A stretch of 8,210 bases of DNA from an uncultured Bacilli bacterium (GTDB lineage Bacteria; Bacillota_I; Bacilli_A; ML615J-28; CAG-313). The notes beneath the pieces are model-generated. The model ran no database searches. It saw only the letters and a list, made by a program, of their open reading frames with translations, and was not told where the DNA came from. The translations under genes and the position numbers were made by a program. The stretch is from NCBI GenBank assembly GCA_904501965.1, contig CAJGCS010000044.1, forward strand, positions 1 through 8,210, read 5' to 3'. Below, one piece after another: positions 1 to 6,245 of this stretch (positions are counted from its first letter, which is position 1; every line of letters begins with the position of its first letter).

Positions 1-318
1 GTCATGTTCTATTTTACATGCATCTTTTCTTGCTATATCTTCTGGTACGCCAAGACGCATTAATATTTCTTTTAATGTATTGTGTCTTTCATACATTCTT
101 TTAGCAATATCAATTCCTTCACTAGTAAGTTCAATATTACCTGTTGTTGGGTTAACTGTAATTAAGTTTCTAAGTTTTAATTTCTTCATTGCAATACTTA
201 CACTTGCTTTCGAAAAGTTCATTTTGTTCGCAATATCAATAGCACGAACAATTTCATTTTCTAAATGTAACATATATATATTCTCAAGATAATCTTCGCT
301 AGATTCAAATCTATCCAT
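1..318 (-). CDS. DtxR/MntR-family metal-dependent transcriptional repressor (C-terminal part outside window)
   Basis: The reverse strand encodes 106 residues from an ATG at 318-316 and runs off the left edge, so the rest of the dimerisation domain is not seen. The order is typical of the family: an N-terminal winged helix (about residues 5-65, with recognition-helix region NFSKASVSIAMKKL at 34-47), then a helical segment ending ...DACKIEHD. Such proteins bind Fe2+ or Mn2+ and then bind operators to shut off metal uptake. Aligned by eye, D9 matches MntR Asp8, while C101, E104 and H105 match DtxR Cys102, Glu105 and His106. H79 is kept, but the DtxR ancillary ligands Glu83 and His98 appear as K83 and R97. 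The start is supported by a GAGGTG Shine-Dalgarno site (324-329) 5 nt upstream. Its divergent position to feoAB makes iron the likely signal, which is inference. The family is confident; the exact metal is not. Confidence 0.93.
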   Translation of the reverse strand, partial: MDRFESSEDYLENIYMLHLENEIVRAIDIANKMNFSKASVSIAMKKLKLRNLITVNPTTGNIELTSEGIDIAKRMYERHNTLKEILMRLGVPEDIARKDACKIEHD

Positions 319-338
319 AATTTCACCTCGTTTTAAAT

Positions 339-367
339 AGTATAATATAAAAAGAAATTAAAGTCAA
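339..367 (-). promoter_or_regulatory. Sigma-A-type promoter of the DtxR-family regulator
   Basis: On the reverse strand a TTGACT -35 box (367-362) is followed after exactly 17 nt by a TATACT -10 box (344-339). Transcription would start near 332, leaving a leader of only about 14 nt before the ATG at 318. None of the AGTTAG-type palindromes found at the feo promoter occurs here, so there is no visible sign of autoregulation through that motif. The roughly 70 nt between this -35 box and the divergent one at 439 is almost pure A+T and carries no gene. Confidence 0.75.
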
Positions 368-438
368 AGAGTAAGAAAGAAATTTTCGAAAGAATAAAAA
401 ATAATCTTATAAATATAATATTATATAAGACAAATTTC

Positions 439-467
439 TTGACTTACAAATTAAGTTAGTGTATAAT
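439..467 (+). promoter_or_regulatory. Sigma-A-type promoter of the feo operon
   Basis: TTGACT (439-444), a 17-nt spacer, and a consensus TATAAT (462-467). The predicted start point is about 474, giving a leader of about 63 nt before feoA. The match is near perfect, so the promoter should be strong when not repressed. Its -10 box, start point and leader are overlaid by three palindromic operator-like boxes. Confidence 0.82.
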
Positions 468-471
468 AACT
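454..471 (+). promoter_or_regulatory. Putative metal-repressor operator, box 1 (over the -10)
   Basis: Reads AGTTAG-N6-ATAACT, one mismatch from a perfect inverted repeat. It encloses the whole -10 box at 462-467. Its centre (462.5) lies exactly 20 bp, about two helical turns, from that of box 2. It is the weakest of the three copies and is called mainly because its half-site spacing matches the other two. Confidence 0.55.
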
Positions 472-473
472 AT

Positions 474-491
474 AGTTAGCTATGCCTAACT
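474..491 (+). promoter_or_regulatory. Putative metal-repressor operator, box 2 (at transcription start)
   Basis: A perfect inverted repeat, AGTTAG-CTATGC-CTAACT. The arms extend to 8 bp each (ATAGTTAG 472-479 and CTAACTAT 486-493). It starts at the predicted transcription start, an ideal place for repression. The TTAG...CTAA core resembles DtxR/IdeR-type boxes, but the half-site spacing differs from the classic 19-bp DtxR box. Assignment to the divergent DtxR-family protein is inference from context. Confidence 0.72.
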
Positions 492-508
492 ATTTATTAT
501 GGCATAGG

Positions 509-526
509 GGTTAGTTGTAACTAACT
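509..526 (+). promoter_or_regulatory. Putative metal-repressor operator, box 3 (next to feoA RBS)
   Basis: Reads GGTTAG-TTGTAA-CTAACT, with perfect 7-bp arms GTTAGTT (510-516) and AACTAAC (519-525). It has the same TTAG-N6-CTAA geometry as box 2, with centres 35 bp apart. It ends immediately before the AGGAGG ribosome binding site at 527-532, so it could act as a roadblock operator on DNA. A small RNA hairpin beside the RBS is an alternative. Confidence 0.65.
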
Positions 527-536
527 AGGAGGAAAT

Positions 537-800
537 ATGAAAAAAAGTACATTAAAACCAGGAGAACAAGGACATTTAAGTGACCTTAAAAAAGGACAAG
601 TTGCAAAAGTACTTGCTCTTCACTCAGATAATAAAGCCCTAAGAAGAAGATTACTTGATATGGGTATTACAAAAGGGGTTGAAGTAACAATTAAAAAGAT
701 TGCTCCACTTGGGGACCCAATCGATATCGAACTTCGCGGTTATGAATTATGTATCAGAAAATCTGATATGCAAAATATTGATATCGAGGTGGTTAAATAA
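537..800 (+). CDS. feoA: Ferrous iron transport protein A
   Basis: An 87-residue protein with the FeoA SH3-like fold. Recognisable stretches are LSDLKKGQ (14-21), RRRLLDMGITKGVEV (36-50) and the closing APLGDPIDIELRGYELCIRK region (56-75). FeoA is a small cytosolic partner of FeoB and is thought to support or modulate Fe2+ transport; its exact action is unsettled in the literature. The start is fixed by AGGAGG at 527-532, 4 nt before the ATG. It is the first gene of the operon, and its TAA stop shares one base with the feoB ATG, so translation is probably coupled. The length is usual for the family, with a slightly longer N-terminus than the minimal form. Confidence 0.96.
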   Translation: MKKSTLKPGEQGHLSDLKKGQVAKVLALHSDNKALRRRLLDMGITKGVEVTIKKIAPLGDPIDIELRGYELCIRKSDMQNIDIEVVK

Positions 801-3136
801 TGAAAGTCGTATTAACAGGTAATCAAAATAGTGGTAAAACAACTTTATTTAATCTATTAACAGGATCTAATCAAAAGGTTGGTAACTGGCCTGGTGTTAC
901 AATTGAAAGAAAAAGTGGTAAGATTAAAGGTACTGATGTCGAAATAGTAGACTTACCAGGTATTTATTCTCTTAGCCCATATACTGCAGAAGAGGAAATA
1001 TCTCGTAATTTTATTATTAATGAAAACCCTGATTTAATCATCAATATCGTTGATGCGACAAGTCTTGAACGTAGTTTATACTTAACTACTCAACTTTTAG
1101 AACTTGATGCAGAAGTAATAGTTGCTCTTAACATGGCAGATTTACTTGCTAAAAAAGGTATTGAAATTAATCCGGCAGCTTTATCTGAAGCACTTGGTGT
1201 AAAGGTTGTATTAATATCAGCTTTAAAATCTCAAGGAATAGATGAATTAATTAATACTGTTAAATCTTGGGAATATAAAGAAAAAGAAAGTTTAAAGATT
1301 TACCCAGCAGCTGTTGAAAAGGAAATCGCACAAGTTGAAGAAAAACTTCTTATAAAACATCCTAGATTTGCTGCTGTAAAATTAATTGAAGGTGATAATC
1401 TTTATAAAGAAGAATCATGCGTTCAAGCAGAAATTTCTAGAAAAACACTTGAAAGCATATATGAAACAGATGCTGAAGAAATGTTTGCAAGTCTTAGATA
1501 TGACTTTATTGTAAAAGTTAGAGAAAAGGTAGTAACAGTAAAAGAAAAGAAAGAAACAATTACTGATAAACTTGATAAAGTGTTCTTAAATAAATATGCT
1601 GCAATTCCTATTTTTGCAGTTATCATGACGCTAATCTATGTACTTTCAGTAGGGGTTGTTGGTTCATTAACAGTTGATTTTGTTGATGGATGTGTAGGAT
1701 CTTTTTCTGATTTAGTCGCTGGTTGGTTAGACAAACTAAATGCATCAGGTATTATTATTAGTCTTGTTTGTGATGGTATTATCGCAGGTGTAGGTGCAAT
1801 GCTAAACTTTGTACCCCAATTAATTATCATGTTCATTTGTATTTCTCTTCTAGAAGTTACAGGCTATATGAACAGAATTGCATTCTTCTTAGATAGAGTA
1901 TTTAAAAAGTTTGGTTTAAGTGGTAAATCTCTAATTCCATTTATTGTTGGATCTGGTTGTAGTGTTCCTGGTATCATGGCAACAAGAACAATTGATAGTG
2001 AAAATGAAAAGAAGATGACAATCCTTCTTACTCCATTTATTCCTTGTGCTGCAAAACTTCCAATCATTATTATGTTTGCAAGTGCACTTTTCCCTGGAAA
2101 TGGTTTAGTTGAAGGTTTAATCTCAGCTGGATCTTATTTCATTGCAATAGCTGTAATACTTATAGCTGCTTTAATTCTTAAAAGATTTGTTTACAAAGGG
2201 GAATCATCTGCATTTATTTCAGAACTTCCTGAATATAAACTTCCAAGTTTTAAATATGTTGCTCGCGACGTACTAGAAAAGATTTGGTCATTCATTAAAC
2301 GTGCTGGTACAGTTATTCTACTTTGCTCAGTTGTTATTTGGGTATTATTATCATTTACTTGGACATTTAAATACACTGATGCTGATGCCCAAACACTTGA
2401 AGATGTAAATGTAGTTGAAATTGCAAAAACAGAATTTGGACTAGAAGAAATAGATCCAGAAACTAATAGAGTATTTGTAAAAAATGAAGATGGATTCATT
2501 AAACTTGCTATTCAAACATTCGATGAAAATGGCGATGAAGCTCAACTTAGATATGTTGATGTTTATAAAGCAAGTGATTTATTAAATACAATTGATGAAT
2601 CACTTCGTGATGATAAGAAAAATATATCAGTTGAATACGTATTTGATGAAGAAACATCTGAACACTCAATTGAATGGAAATATGCTTATGGTGTTGAAAA
2701 CAGTATCTTAGCTAGTATTGGTAAAGTATTTTCATGGATATTCTACCCAATGATTGGTGAAGCTAACTGGGGAGCAGCTGTATCTGCAGTTCAAGGTTTA
2801 GTTGCAAAAGAACAAGTTGTTGCATCTATGTCAGTAATTGGAGGATTCGGAGAATCTTTAACAGAAACTGATGGTGCTGTTTTAGTAACAAGCCCAGTAT
2901 TTAGCGTATTTAATCCTGCGGTTAATAGATTTGCTCAAGCTGCTTCATTTGCATTCTTACTATTTAACTTATTTAGTGCTCCATGCTTTGGCGCAATCGG
3001 CGCTATGAGAAGAGAGTATGGAAGTACAAAACGTATGCTTATTGCAGTAGGTTTCCAAACTGGTCTTGCATATATAATTTCTTGTCTTGCTTTTGGTATT
3101 GGTGTATTAATTACATTATTAATAGGATTATTTTAA
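800..3136 (+). CDS. feoB: Ferrous iron transporter B, with an acidic insertion
   Basis: A 778-residue Fe2+ permease of the cytoplasmic membrane. The N-terminal G domain shows all five GTPase motifs: GNQNSGKT (7-14, G1), T34 in PGVT (G2), DLPG (51-54, G3), NMAD (111-114, G4) and SALK (140-143, G5). A helical GDI-type region follows (about 170-255). The membrane domain starts near 266 and carries both conserved gate/Cys motifs, GSGCSVP (384-390) and PFIPCAAKLP (412-421), and the C-terminal motif LFSAPCFGAIGA (724-735). Translation starts at an ATG overlapping the feoA stop, with GAGGTGG at 786-792. The oddity is about 105 extra residues (527-632) between the helix at 502-520 and the conserved ENSILASIGK segment (633-642), a stretch that is normally short. 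No frameshift or key-residue loss is seen. Confidence 0.97.
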   Translation: MKVVLTGNQNSGKTTLFNLLTGSNQKVGNWPGVTIERKSGKIKGTDVEIVDLPGIYSLSPYTAEEEISRNFIINENPDLIINIVDATSLERSLYLTTQLLELDAEVIVALNMADLLAKKGIEINPAALSEALGVKVVLISALKSQGIDELINTVKSWEYKEKESLKIYPAAVEKEIAQVEEKLLIKHPRFAAVKLIEGDNLYKEESCVQAEISRKTLESIYETDAEEMFASLRYDFIVKVREKVVTVKEKKETITDKLDKVFLNKYAAIPIFAVIMTLIYVLSVGVVGSLTVDFVDGCVGSFSDLVAGWLDKLNASGIIISLVCDGIIAGVGAMLNFVPQLIIMFICISLLEVTGYMNRIAFFLDRVFKKFGLSGKSLIPFIVGSGCSVPGIMATRTIDSENEKKMTILLTPFIPCAAKLPIIIMFASALFPGNGLVEGLISAGSYFIAIAVILIAALILKRFVYKGESSAFISELPEYKLPSFKYVARDVLEKIWSFIKRAGTVILLCSVVIWVLLSFTWTFKYTDADAQTLEDVNVVEIAKTEFGLEEIDPETNRVFVKNEDGFIKLAIQTFDENGDEAQLRYVDVYKASDLLNTIDESLRDDKKNISVEYVFDEETSEHSIEWKYAYGVENSILASIGKVFSWIFYPMIGEANWGAAVSAVQGLVAKEQVVASMSVIGGFGESLTETDGAVLVTSPVFSVFNPAVNRFAQAASFAFLLFNLFSAPCFGAIGAMRREYGSTKRMLIAVGFQTGLAYIISCLAFGIGVLITLLIGLF
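2378..2695 (+). other. Lineage-specific acidic insertion within FeoB
   Basis: Codes for FeoB residues about 527-632. By eye it holds 28 Asp/Glu against 10 Lys/Arg and contains no long hydrophobic run, so it is a soluble segment. The preceding part (461-501) is rich in Lys/Arg and hence likely cytosolic. After one helix (502-520) the insertion should therefore lie outside the cell. Base composition and codon use look like the rest of feoB, so it does not look like a recent insertion. Boundaries are approximate because they rest on remembered FeoB sequences. Confidence 0.6.
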
Positions 3137-3147
3137 TACTTTAATAT

Positions 3148-3156
3148 AAGGAGGTG
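3148..3156 (+). promoter_or_regulatory. Ribosome binding site deciding the start of the FeoB-associated protein
   Basis: AAGGAGGTG is a near-perfect anti-16S match. It lies 5 to 7 nt before the ATG at 3162, depending on which base pairs are counted. An in-frame GTG at 3156 lies inside this site and cannot be the start it serves, so the ATG is preferred. Confidence 0.85.
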
Positions 3157-3161
3157 TGGCT

Positions 3162-3344
3162 ATGCCACTAACAATAACAGATATAATAATACTTGCAATT
3201 ATTTTTGCAGGTTTAGGTGCTATTGTATATTTTACTTTTAGAAATAAAAAAGGTAAAAGTAAATGTCATGGTTGCCCTTATTTAAAACAATGTCAAAAGA
3301 ACAAATGCGAAAAAGAAGAAATTAAATCTTCTTGTTGCAAATAA
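3162..3344 (+). CDS. FeoB-associated Cys-rich membrane protein
   Basis: A 60-residue protein with one N-terminal membrane helix (about residues 4-26), a basic RNKKGKSK stretch, and a Cys-rich tail with Cys at 35, 38, 44, 49, 58 and 59, including CHGCPY. This matches the small FeoB-associated family found right after feoB in many Bacillota. The basic stretch after the helix suggests that the Cys tail faces the cytosol, where it could bind Fe2+ or an iron-sulfur centre near the FeoB exit; that role is inference. It lies 25 nt downstream of feoB and is the last gene before a terminator. The ATG at 3162 is chosen over an in-frame GTG at 3156, which lies within the Shine-Dalgarno site. Confidence 0.88.
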   Translation: MPLTITDIIILAIIFAGLGAIVYFTFRNKKGKSKCHGCPYLKQCQKNKCEKEEIKSSCCK

Positions 3345-3383
3345 ATTTAGTTAACCTTTTTAATTCCATAAATATTATTCATG

Positions 3384-3417
3384 AAAATAAAGTGCAAATT
3401 TTTGCACTTTATTTTTT
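3384..3417 (+). terminator. Intrinsic terminator of the feo operon
   Basis: Perfect inverted repeat 3384-3398 / 3401-3415 with core AAAGTGCAAA / TTTGCACTTT, followed by a T-run (3412-3417). The GC-containing part of the stem is GTGC/GCAC. It sits 40 nt after the Cys-rich protein and before the next promoter, so the feo operon ends here. The left flank is A-rich, so some leftward activity is possible, but no gene reads toward it from the right. Confidence 0.9.
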
Positions 3418-3441
3418 GTTTAAAAAATAAATCTTACTAAC

Positions 3442-3470
3442 TTGTAAAAATATACAAAAAATGATATAAT
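3442..3470 (+). promoter_or_regulatory. Promoter of the second operon (extended -10)
   Basis: TTGTAA (3442-3447), a 17-nt spacer, and TATAAT (3465-3470) preceded by TGA at 3462-3464, the TGn extended -10 element. The start is predicted near 3477, about 20 nt before the ATG at 3498. A single CTAACT half-site (3437-3442) touches the -35 box, but it has no partner at the spacing used in the feo boxes. Confidence 0.75.
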
Positions 3471-3497
3471 AATATGTATGGAAAATGAGGTGTTTTT

Positions 3498-4937
3498 ATG
3501 GTATCAAAAAATCTAAAAAATGAATATGATGTTATATTAGTAGGTGCAGGACCTGCAGGTATTTTTGCAAGTTATGAACTAATGTTAAAGGGAAGTAACT
3601 TAAATGTATTATTAATTGAAAAAGGTAGAGATATATATCATAGAAGCTGCCCAATTAAAAATAAACTAATCAAGAAATGTCCAGTTCAAAAAGATGGTTC
3701 AATTGGTTGTTTACCAAGCTGTTCAATTACAAGCGGATTTGGTGGTAGTGGTGCTTACTCAGATGGTAAGTTTAATATCACTAATGAATTTGGTGGATGG
3801 ATGAGAGATTATCTTGATGATAAGGAAGTACTTGATTTAATTAAGTATGTTGATGAAATCAACTTAAAACATGGTGCTCCAACTGATCTTACTGACCCTT
3901 ATACAAAAGAAGTTTTCGACATCGAAAAACGTGGTATAGCAGTAGGTTTAAAACTTCTTAGAGCGCAAGTTAGACACCTTGGAACTGAAGTTAACTTAAA
4001 AGTATTACAAAATATTTTTGAAACAATGAAAGATCATGTAGACTATGCCTTTGAAACAGAAGTAAAAGATGTTATCATTGAAGATGGTGCATCTAAAGGT
4101 GTAGTATTAAAAGATGGAACTATTATTAAATCAAAATATGTTGCACTACTTGTTGGTAGAACTGGTTCTAGTTGGTTAAGTGAAACTCTTAAAAAGCATG
4201 GATTATCATTCTCAAACAACAGAGTTGATATTGGTGTTAGAGTTGAAACAAATGACATCATTATGAATGAAATTAACGAAAAATTATACGAAGGTAAATT
4301 CTTATATCGCACAAGTGTAGGAACAATTGCAAGAACATTCTGTTCAAATCCAAGTGGTCACGTTGTTATTGAAAACCATCATGGTATTATGCTTTGTAAT
4401 GGTCATGCATATAACAGCACAACACTTGGTAGTACAAACACAAACTTTGCACTTCTTGTATCACAAGAATTCGGAGAACCATTTAATGAACCTACAAAAT
4501 ATGCGGAAGAAATCGCTAAGCTTGCTAATAAACTTTCTAACGGAAGTGTTATAGTTCAACGATATGGAGACATCAAACGTGGTAGACGATCTACTCAAAA
4601 ACGTATTGACGAAGGATTTGTTAAACCAACATTAAAAGAAGCTGTTCCTGGTGACCTTGGTTTAGTATTACCATATAATGTTATGAAGTCACTTGTTGAA
4701 ACAATTGAAGCTTTAGACCATGTTACTCCAGGTATTGCAAATGAACATACATTATTCTATGGTGTTGAAGCAAAATTCTATAGTGAACGCCCTGAAGTTG
4801 ATAATCATTTTGAAACAAAAATTTCTAATTTATATGTTGGTGGCGATGGTGCAGGTATTACAAGAGGTCTTGCACAAGCAGGTGCAAATGGTGTTAAAAT
4901 TGCACGTAGTATTATTGAAAAAGAATTAACTAAATAA
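3498..4937 (+). CDS. FAD-dependent dehydrogenase of the COG2509 type
   Basis: A 479-residue putative flavoprotein oxidoreductase. The N-terminal Rossmann dinucleotide-binding motif is VGAGPAG (15-21), with the expected acidic E41 ending the second strand (LLIEKG). A Cys-containing region follows (C51, C61, C71, C75), running into the family signature SGFGGSGAYSDGKFN (79-93). The C-terminal FAD-binding segment is NLYVGGDGAGITRGLAQAGANG (444-465). This pattern fits the uncharacterised FAD-dependent dehydrogenases of COG2509; the substrate is unknown. The start is supported by GAGGTG (3487-3492), 5 nt upstream. It is the first gene of the operon and ends in tandem TAA codons, 13 nt before hpt. 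The family call is confident; any biochemical role would be a guess. Confidence 0.88.
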   Translation: MVSKNLKNEYDVILVGAGPAGIFASYELMLKGSNLNVLLIEKGRDIYHRSCPIKNKLIKKCPVQKDGSIGCLPSCSITSGFGGSGAYSDGKFNITNEFGGWMRDYLDDKEVLDLIKYVDEINLKHGAPTDLTDPYTKEVFDIEKRGIAVGLKLLRAQVRHLGTEVNLKVLQNIFETMKDHVDYAFETEVKDVIIEDGASKGVVLKDGTIIKSKYVALLVGRTGSSWLSETLKKHGLSFSNNRVDIGVRVETNDIIMNEINEKLYEGKFLYRTSVGTIARTFCSNPSGHVVIENHHGIMLCNGHAYNSTTLGSTNTNFALLVSQEFGEPFNEPTKYAEEIAKLANKLSNGSVIVQRYGDIKRGRRSTQKRIDEGFVKPTLKEAVPGDLGLVLPYNVMKSLVETIEALDHVTPGIANEHTLFYGVEAKFYSERPEVDNHFETKISNLYVGGDGAGITRGLAQAGANGVKIARSIIEKELTK

Positions 4938-4950
4938 TAAAGGATGAATT

Positions 4951-5517
4951 ATGAAAATCAGTACTAATATTAACAAAGATGTTGAATTCGTTTTAATTGA
5001 TAATAAAGCTTTAAATAAACGTATTAAAGAACTTGGTAAAGAAATTACAAAAGACTATAAAGGTAAAAATCCAGTACTGTTATGTTTACTAAAGGGTAGT
5101 CTTCATTTCATGACTAAGCTTGCAGAAAATATTACATTACCAATTGAATATGAATGCCTAAAAGCATCAAGTTATGCAAACACAGTATCAACTGGTAAAG
5201 TAAGTGTACTTGTAAATATGTTAAATTCAATTAAGGATAAAGATGTAATAATAGTAGAAGATATCGTAGATACAGGTCATACTATGAAAAACATTTTAGA
5301 AATCCTTGAAAAAGAAGGTGCAAGATCAATCGAAATTGCAACTATGCTTAATAAACAAGCAAGAAGAGAAGTAGAAGGAATTAACCCAAAATATGTAGGA
5401 TTTGAAATCCCTGATTACTTTGTAATTGGCTTTGGTCTTGATTATAATGAATTCTATCGTAATCTTCCTTATATTGGTGTATTAAAAGAAGAAGTATATA
5501 AAAACAATGAACAATAA
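4951..5517 (+). CDS. hpt: Hypoxanthine phosphoribosyltransferase
   Basis: A 188-residue type I phosphoribosyltransferase that joins hypoxanthine or guanine to PRPP to make IMP or GMP in purine salvage. Visible motifs are the LLKGS loop (46-50), the flexible-loop SSY (73-75), the PRPP motif VIIVEDIVDTGHT (99-111) with E103/D104 and D107, the base-site Lys region (NKQARR, 134-139), and the C-terminal GFGLDYNEFYRNLPYIG (160-176). The usual Asp residues in the DLD just before the PRPP strand are Asn here (N89, N92), a modest variation. The RBS is AAAGGA (4939-4944), 6 nt before the ATG. It follows the flavoprotein gene by 13 nt and overlaps the sirtuin gene by 11 nt. Confidence 0.95.
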   Translation: MKISTNINKDVEFVLIDNKALNKRIKELGKEITKDYKGKNPVLLCLLKGSLHFMTKLAENITLPIEYECLKASSYANTVSTGKVSVLVNMLNSIKDKDVIIVEDIVDTGHTMKNILEILEKEGARSIEIATMLNKQARREVEGINPKYVGFEIPDYFVIGFGLDYNEFYRNLPYIGVLKEEVYKNNEQ

Positions 5518-6238
5518 ACTAGAATACTTAAAAGACATTTTAAGAAAAAGTGATAATATTGTTTTCTTCACAGGAGCGGGGGTTTCTACGGAAAGTAATA
5601 TCCCCGACTTTAGAAGTTCTACAGGACTTTATAATTCAAAGTTTAAAAACTATAGTCCAGAAGAGATAATATCACATTCATTCTTTATAAAAGATCCTAA
5701 AATGTTTTATGAGTATTACTTTGATAAAATGGTATATTTTAATGCTTTACCAAATCCTGCTCATAAAGCTATAGCTTACCTTGAACAAATTGGTAAGGTA
5801 AAAGGAGTAATAACACAAAATATTGATAATCTTCATCAATTAGCTGGATCTAAAAATGTCTATGAATTGCATGGTTCAGTATATCGAAACTATTGTTCAA
5901 AATGTAATAAATTTGTTAACACAAAAGATTTACTAGAAAAAAAGAACCACCCATACTGTGAATGCGGTGGTTTAATTAAACCAGATGTAGTTTTATATGA
6001 AGAACCGCTTAATGGCCAAATAATAGACGAAGCTTTAGAAAAGATAATAAACGCAAAAGTGTTGATTGTTGTAGGAACATCACTAACGGTTCAACCAGCA
6101 GCTTCTTTTGTAAGTTATTTTAGAGGTAAGTACTTAATAATTATTAACAAAGAAGAAACGCATGTAGATAAATATGCAACCCTTGTATTTCATGATAGTG
6201 CCGCAAAAGTATTAAGCGAAGTAGTAAAAGAATTGTGA
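5507..6238 (+). CDS. NAD-dependent protein deacylase, Sir2 (sirtuin) family
   Basis: A 243-residue canonical single-domain sirtuin, usually annotated cobB or NAD-dependent deacetylase. It removes acyl groups from lysines using NAD+, releasing nicotinamide and O-acyl-ADP-ribose. Motifs: TGAGVSTESNIPDFRS (22-37), TQNIDNLH (103-110), catalytic H122 in YELHGS, a zinc ribbon C130-x2-C133-x17-C151-x-C153, VGTSLTVQP (189-197) and IIINKE (211-216). The length fits bacterial deacetylases rather than defence SIR2 proteins, which have other domain layouts. The ATG lies within the last codons of hpt and has only a weak, distant GAAGAAG upstream, so translational coupling is likely. It is the only gene in the window ending in TGA. 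Confidence 0.95.
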   Translation: MNNKLEYLKDILRKSDNIVFFTGAGVSTESNIPDFRSSTGLYNSKFKNYSPEEIISHSFFIKDPKMFYEYYFDKMVYFNALPNPAHKAIAYLEQIGKVKGVITQNIDNLHQLAGSKNVYELHGSVYRNYCSKCNKFVNTKDLLEKKNHPYCECGGLIKPDVVLYEEPLNGQIIDEALEKIINAKVLIVVGTSLTVQPAASFVSYFRGKYLIIINKEETHVDKYATLVFHDSAAKVLSEVVKEL

Positions 6239-6245
6239 GGTTAAT

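Noticed and set aside
80..292. Rightward 70-codon reading frame with hydrophobic residues
   Set aside because: It lies fully antisense to the well-supported DtxR-family gene, has no ribosome binding site, and its hydrophobic character comes from reading an AT-rich complementary strand.
1423..2499. Four leftward reading frames of 66-102 codons inside feoB
   Set aside because: They are antisense shadows of a clearly coding GTPase/permease gene and lack ribosome binding sites or recognisable motifs.
3156..3344. GTG start giving a 62-residue FeoB-associated protein
   Set aside because: The GTG is part of the AAGGAGGTG Shine-Dalgarno site itself; the ATG at 3162 has correct spacing.
3437..3442. 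CTAACT half-site at the -35 box of the second operon, possibly bringing it under the same metal repressor
   Set aside because: No partner AGTTAG lies 6 nt away on either side; a lone hexamer is expected by chance in AT-rich DNA.
4043..4929. Alternative frames within the COG2509 gene (one leftward, two rightward)
   Set aside because: They overlap a gene with family motifs throughout and have no ribosome binding sites or motifs of their own.
5507..6238. Sir2 protein as part of a defence system or a SirTM-type macrodomain operon
   Set aside because: It has the full zinc-binding deacetylase layout with no extra effector domain, and no macrodomain, lipoate-pathway or nuclease gene is adjacent.
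6236..6238. TGA read as tryptophan (mycoplasma code)
   Set aside because: The sirtuin ends at TGA at its expected length, Trp codons examined are TGG, and no other gene contains in-frame TGA. Readthrough would add only two codons, so this stop alone is not decisive, but the whole window favours the standard code.
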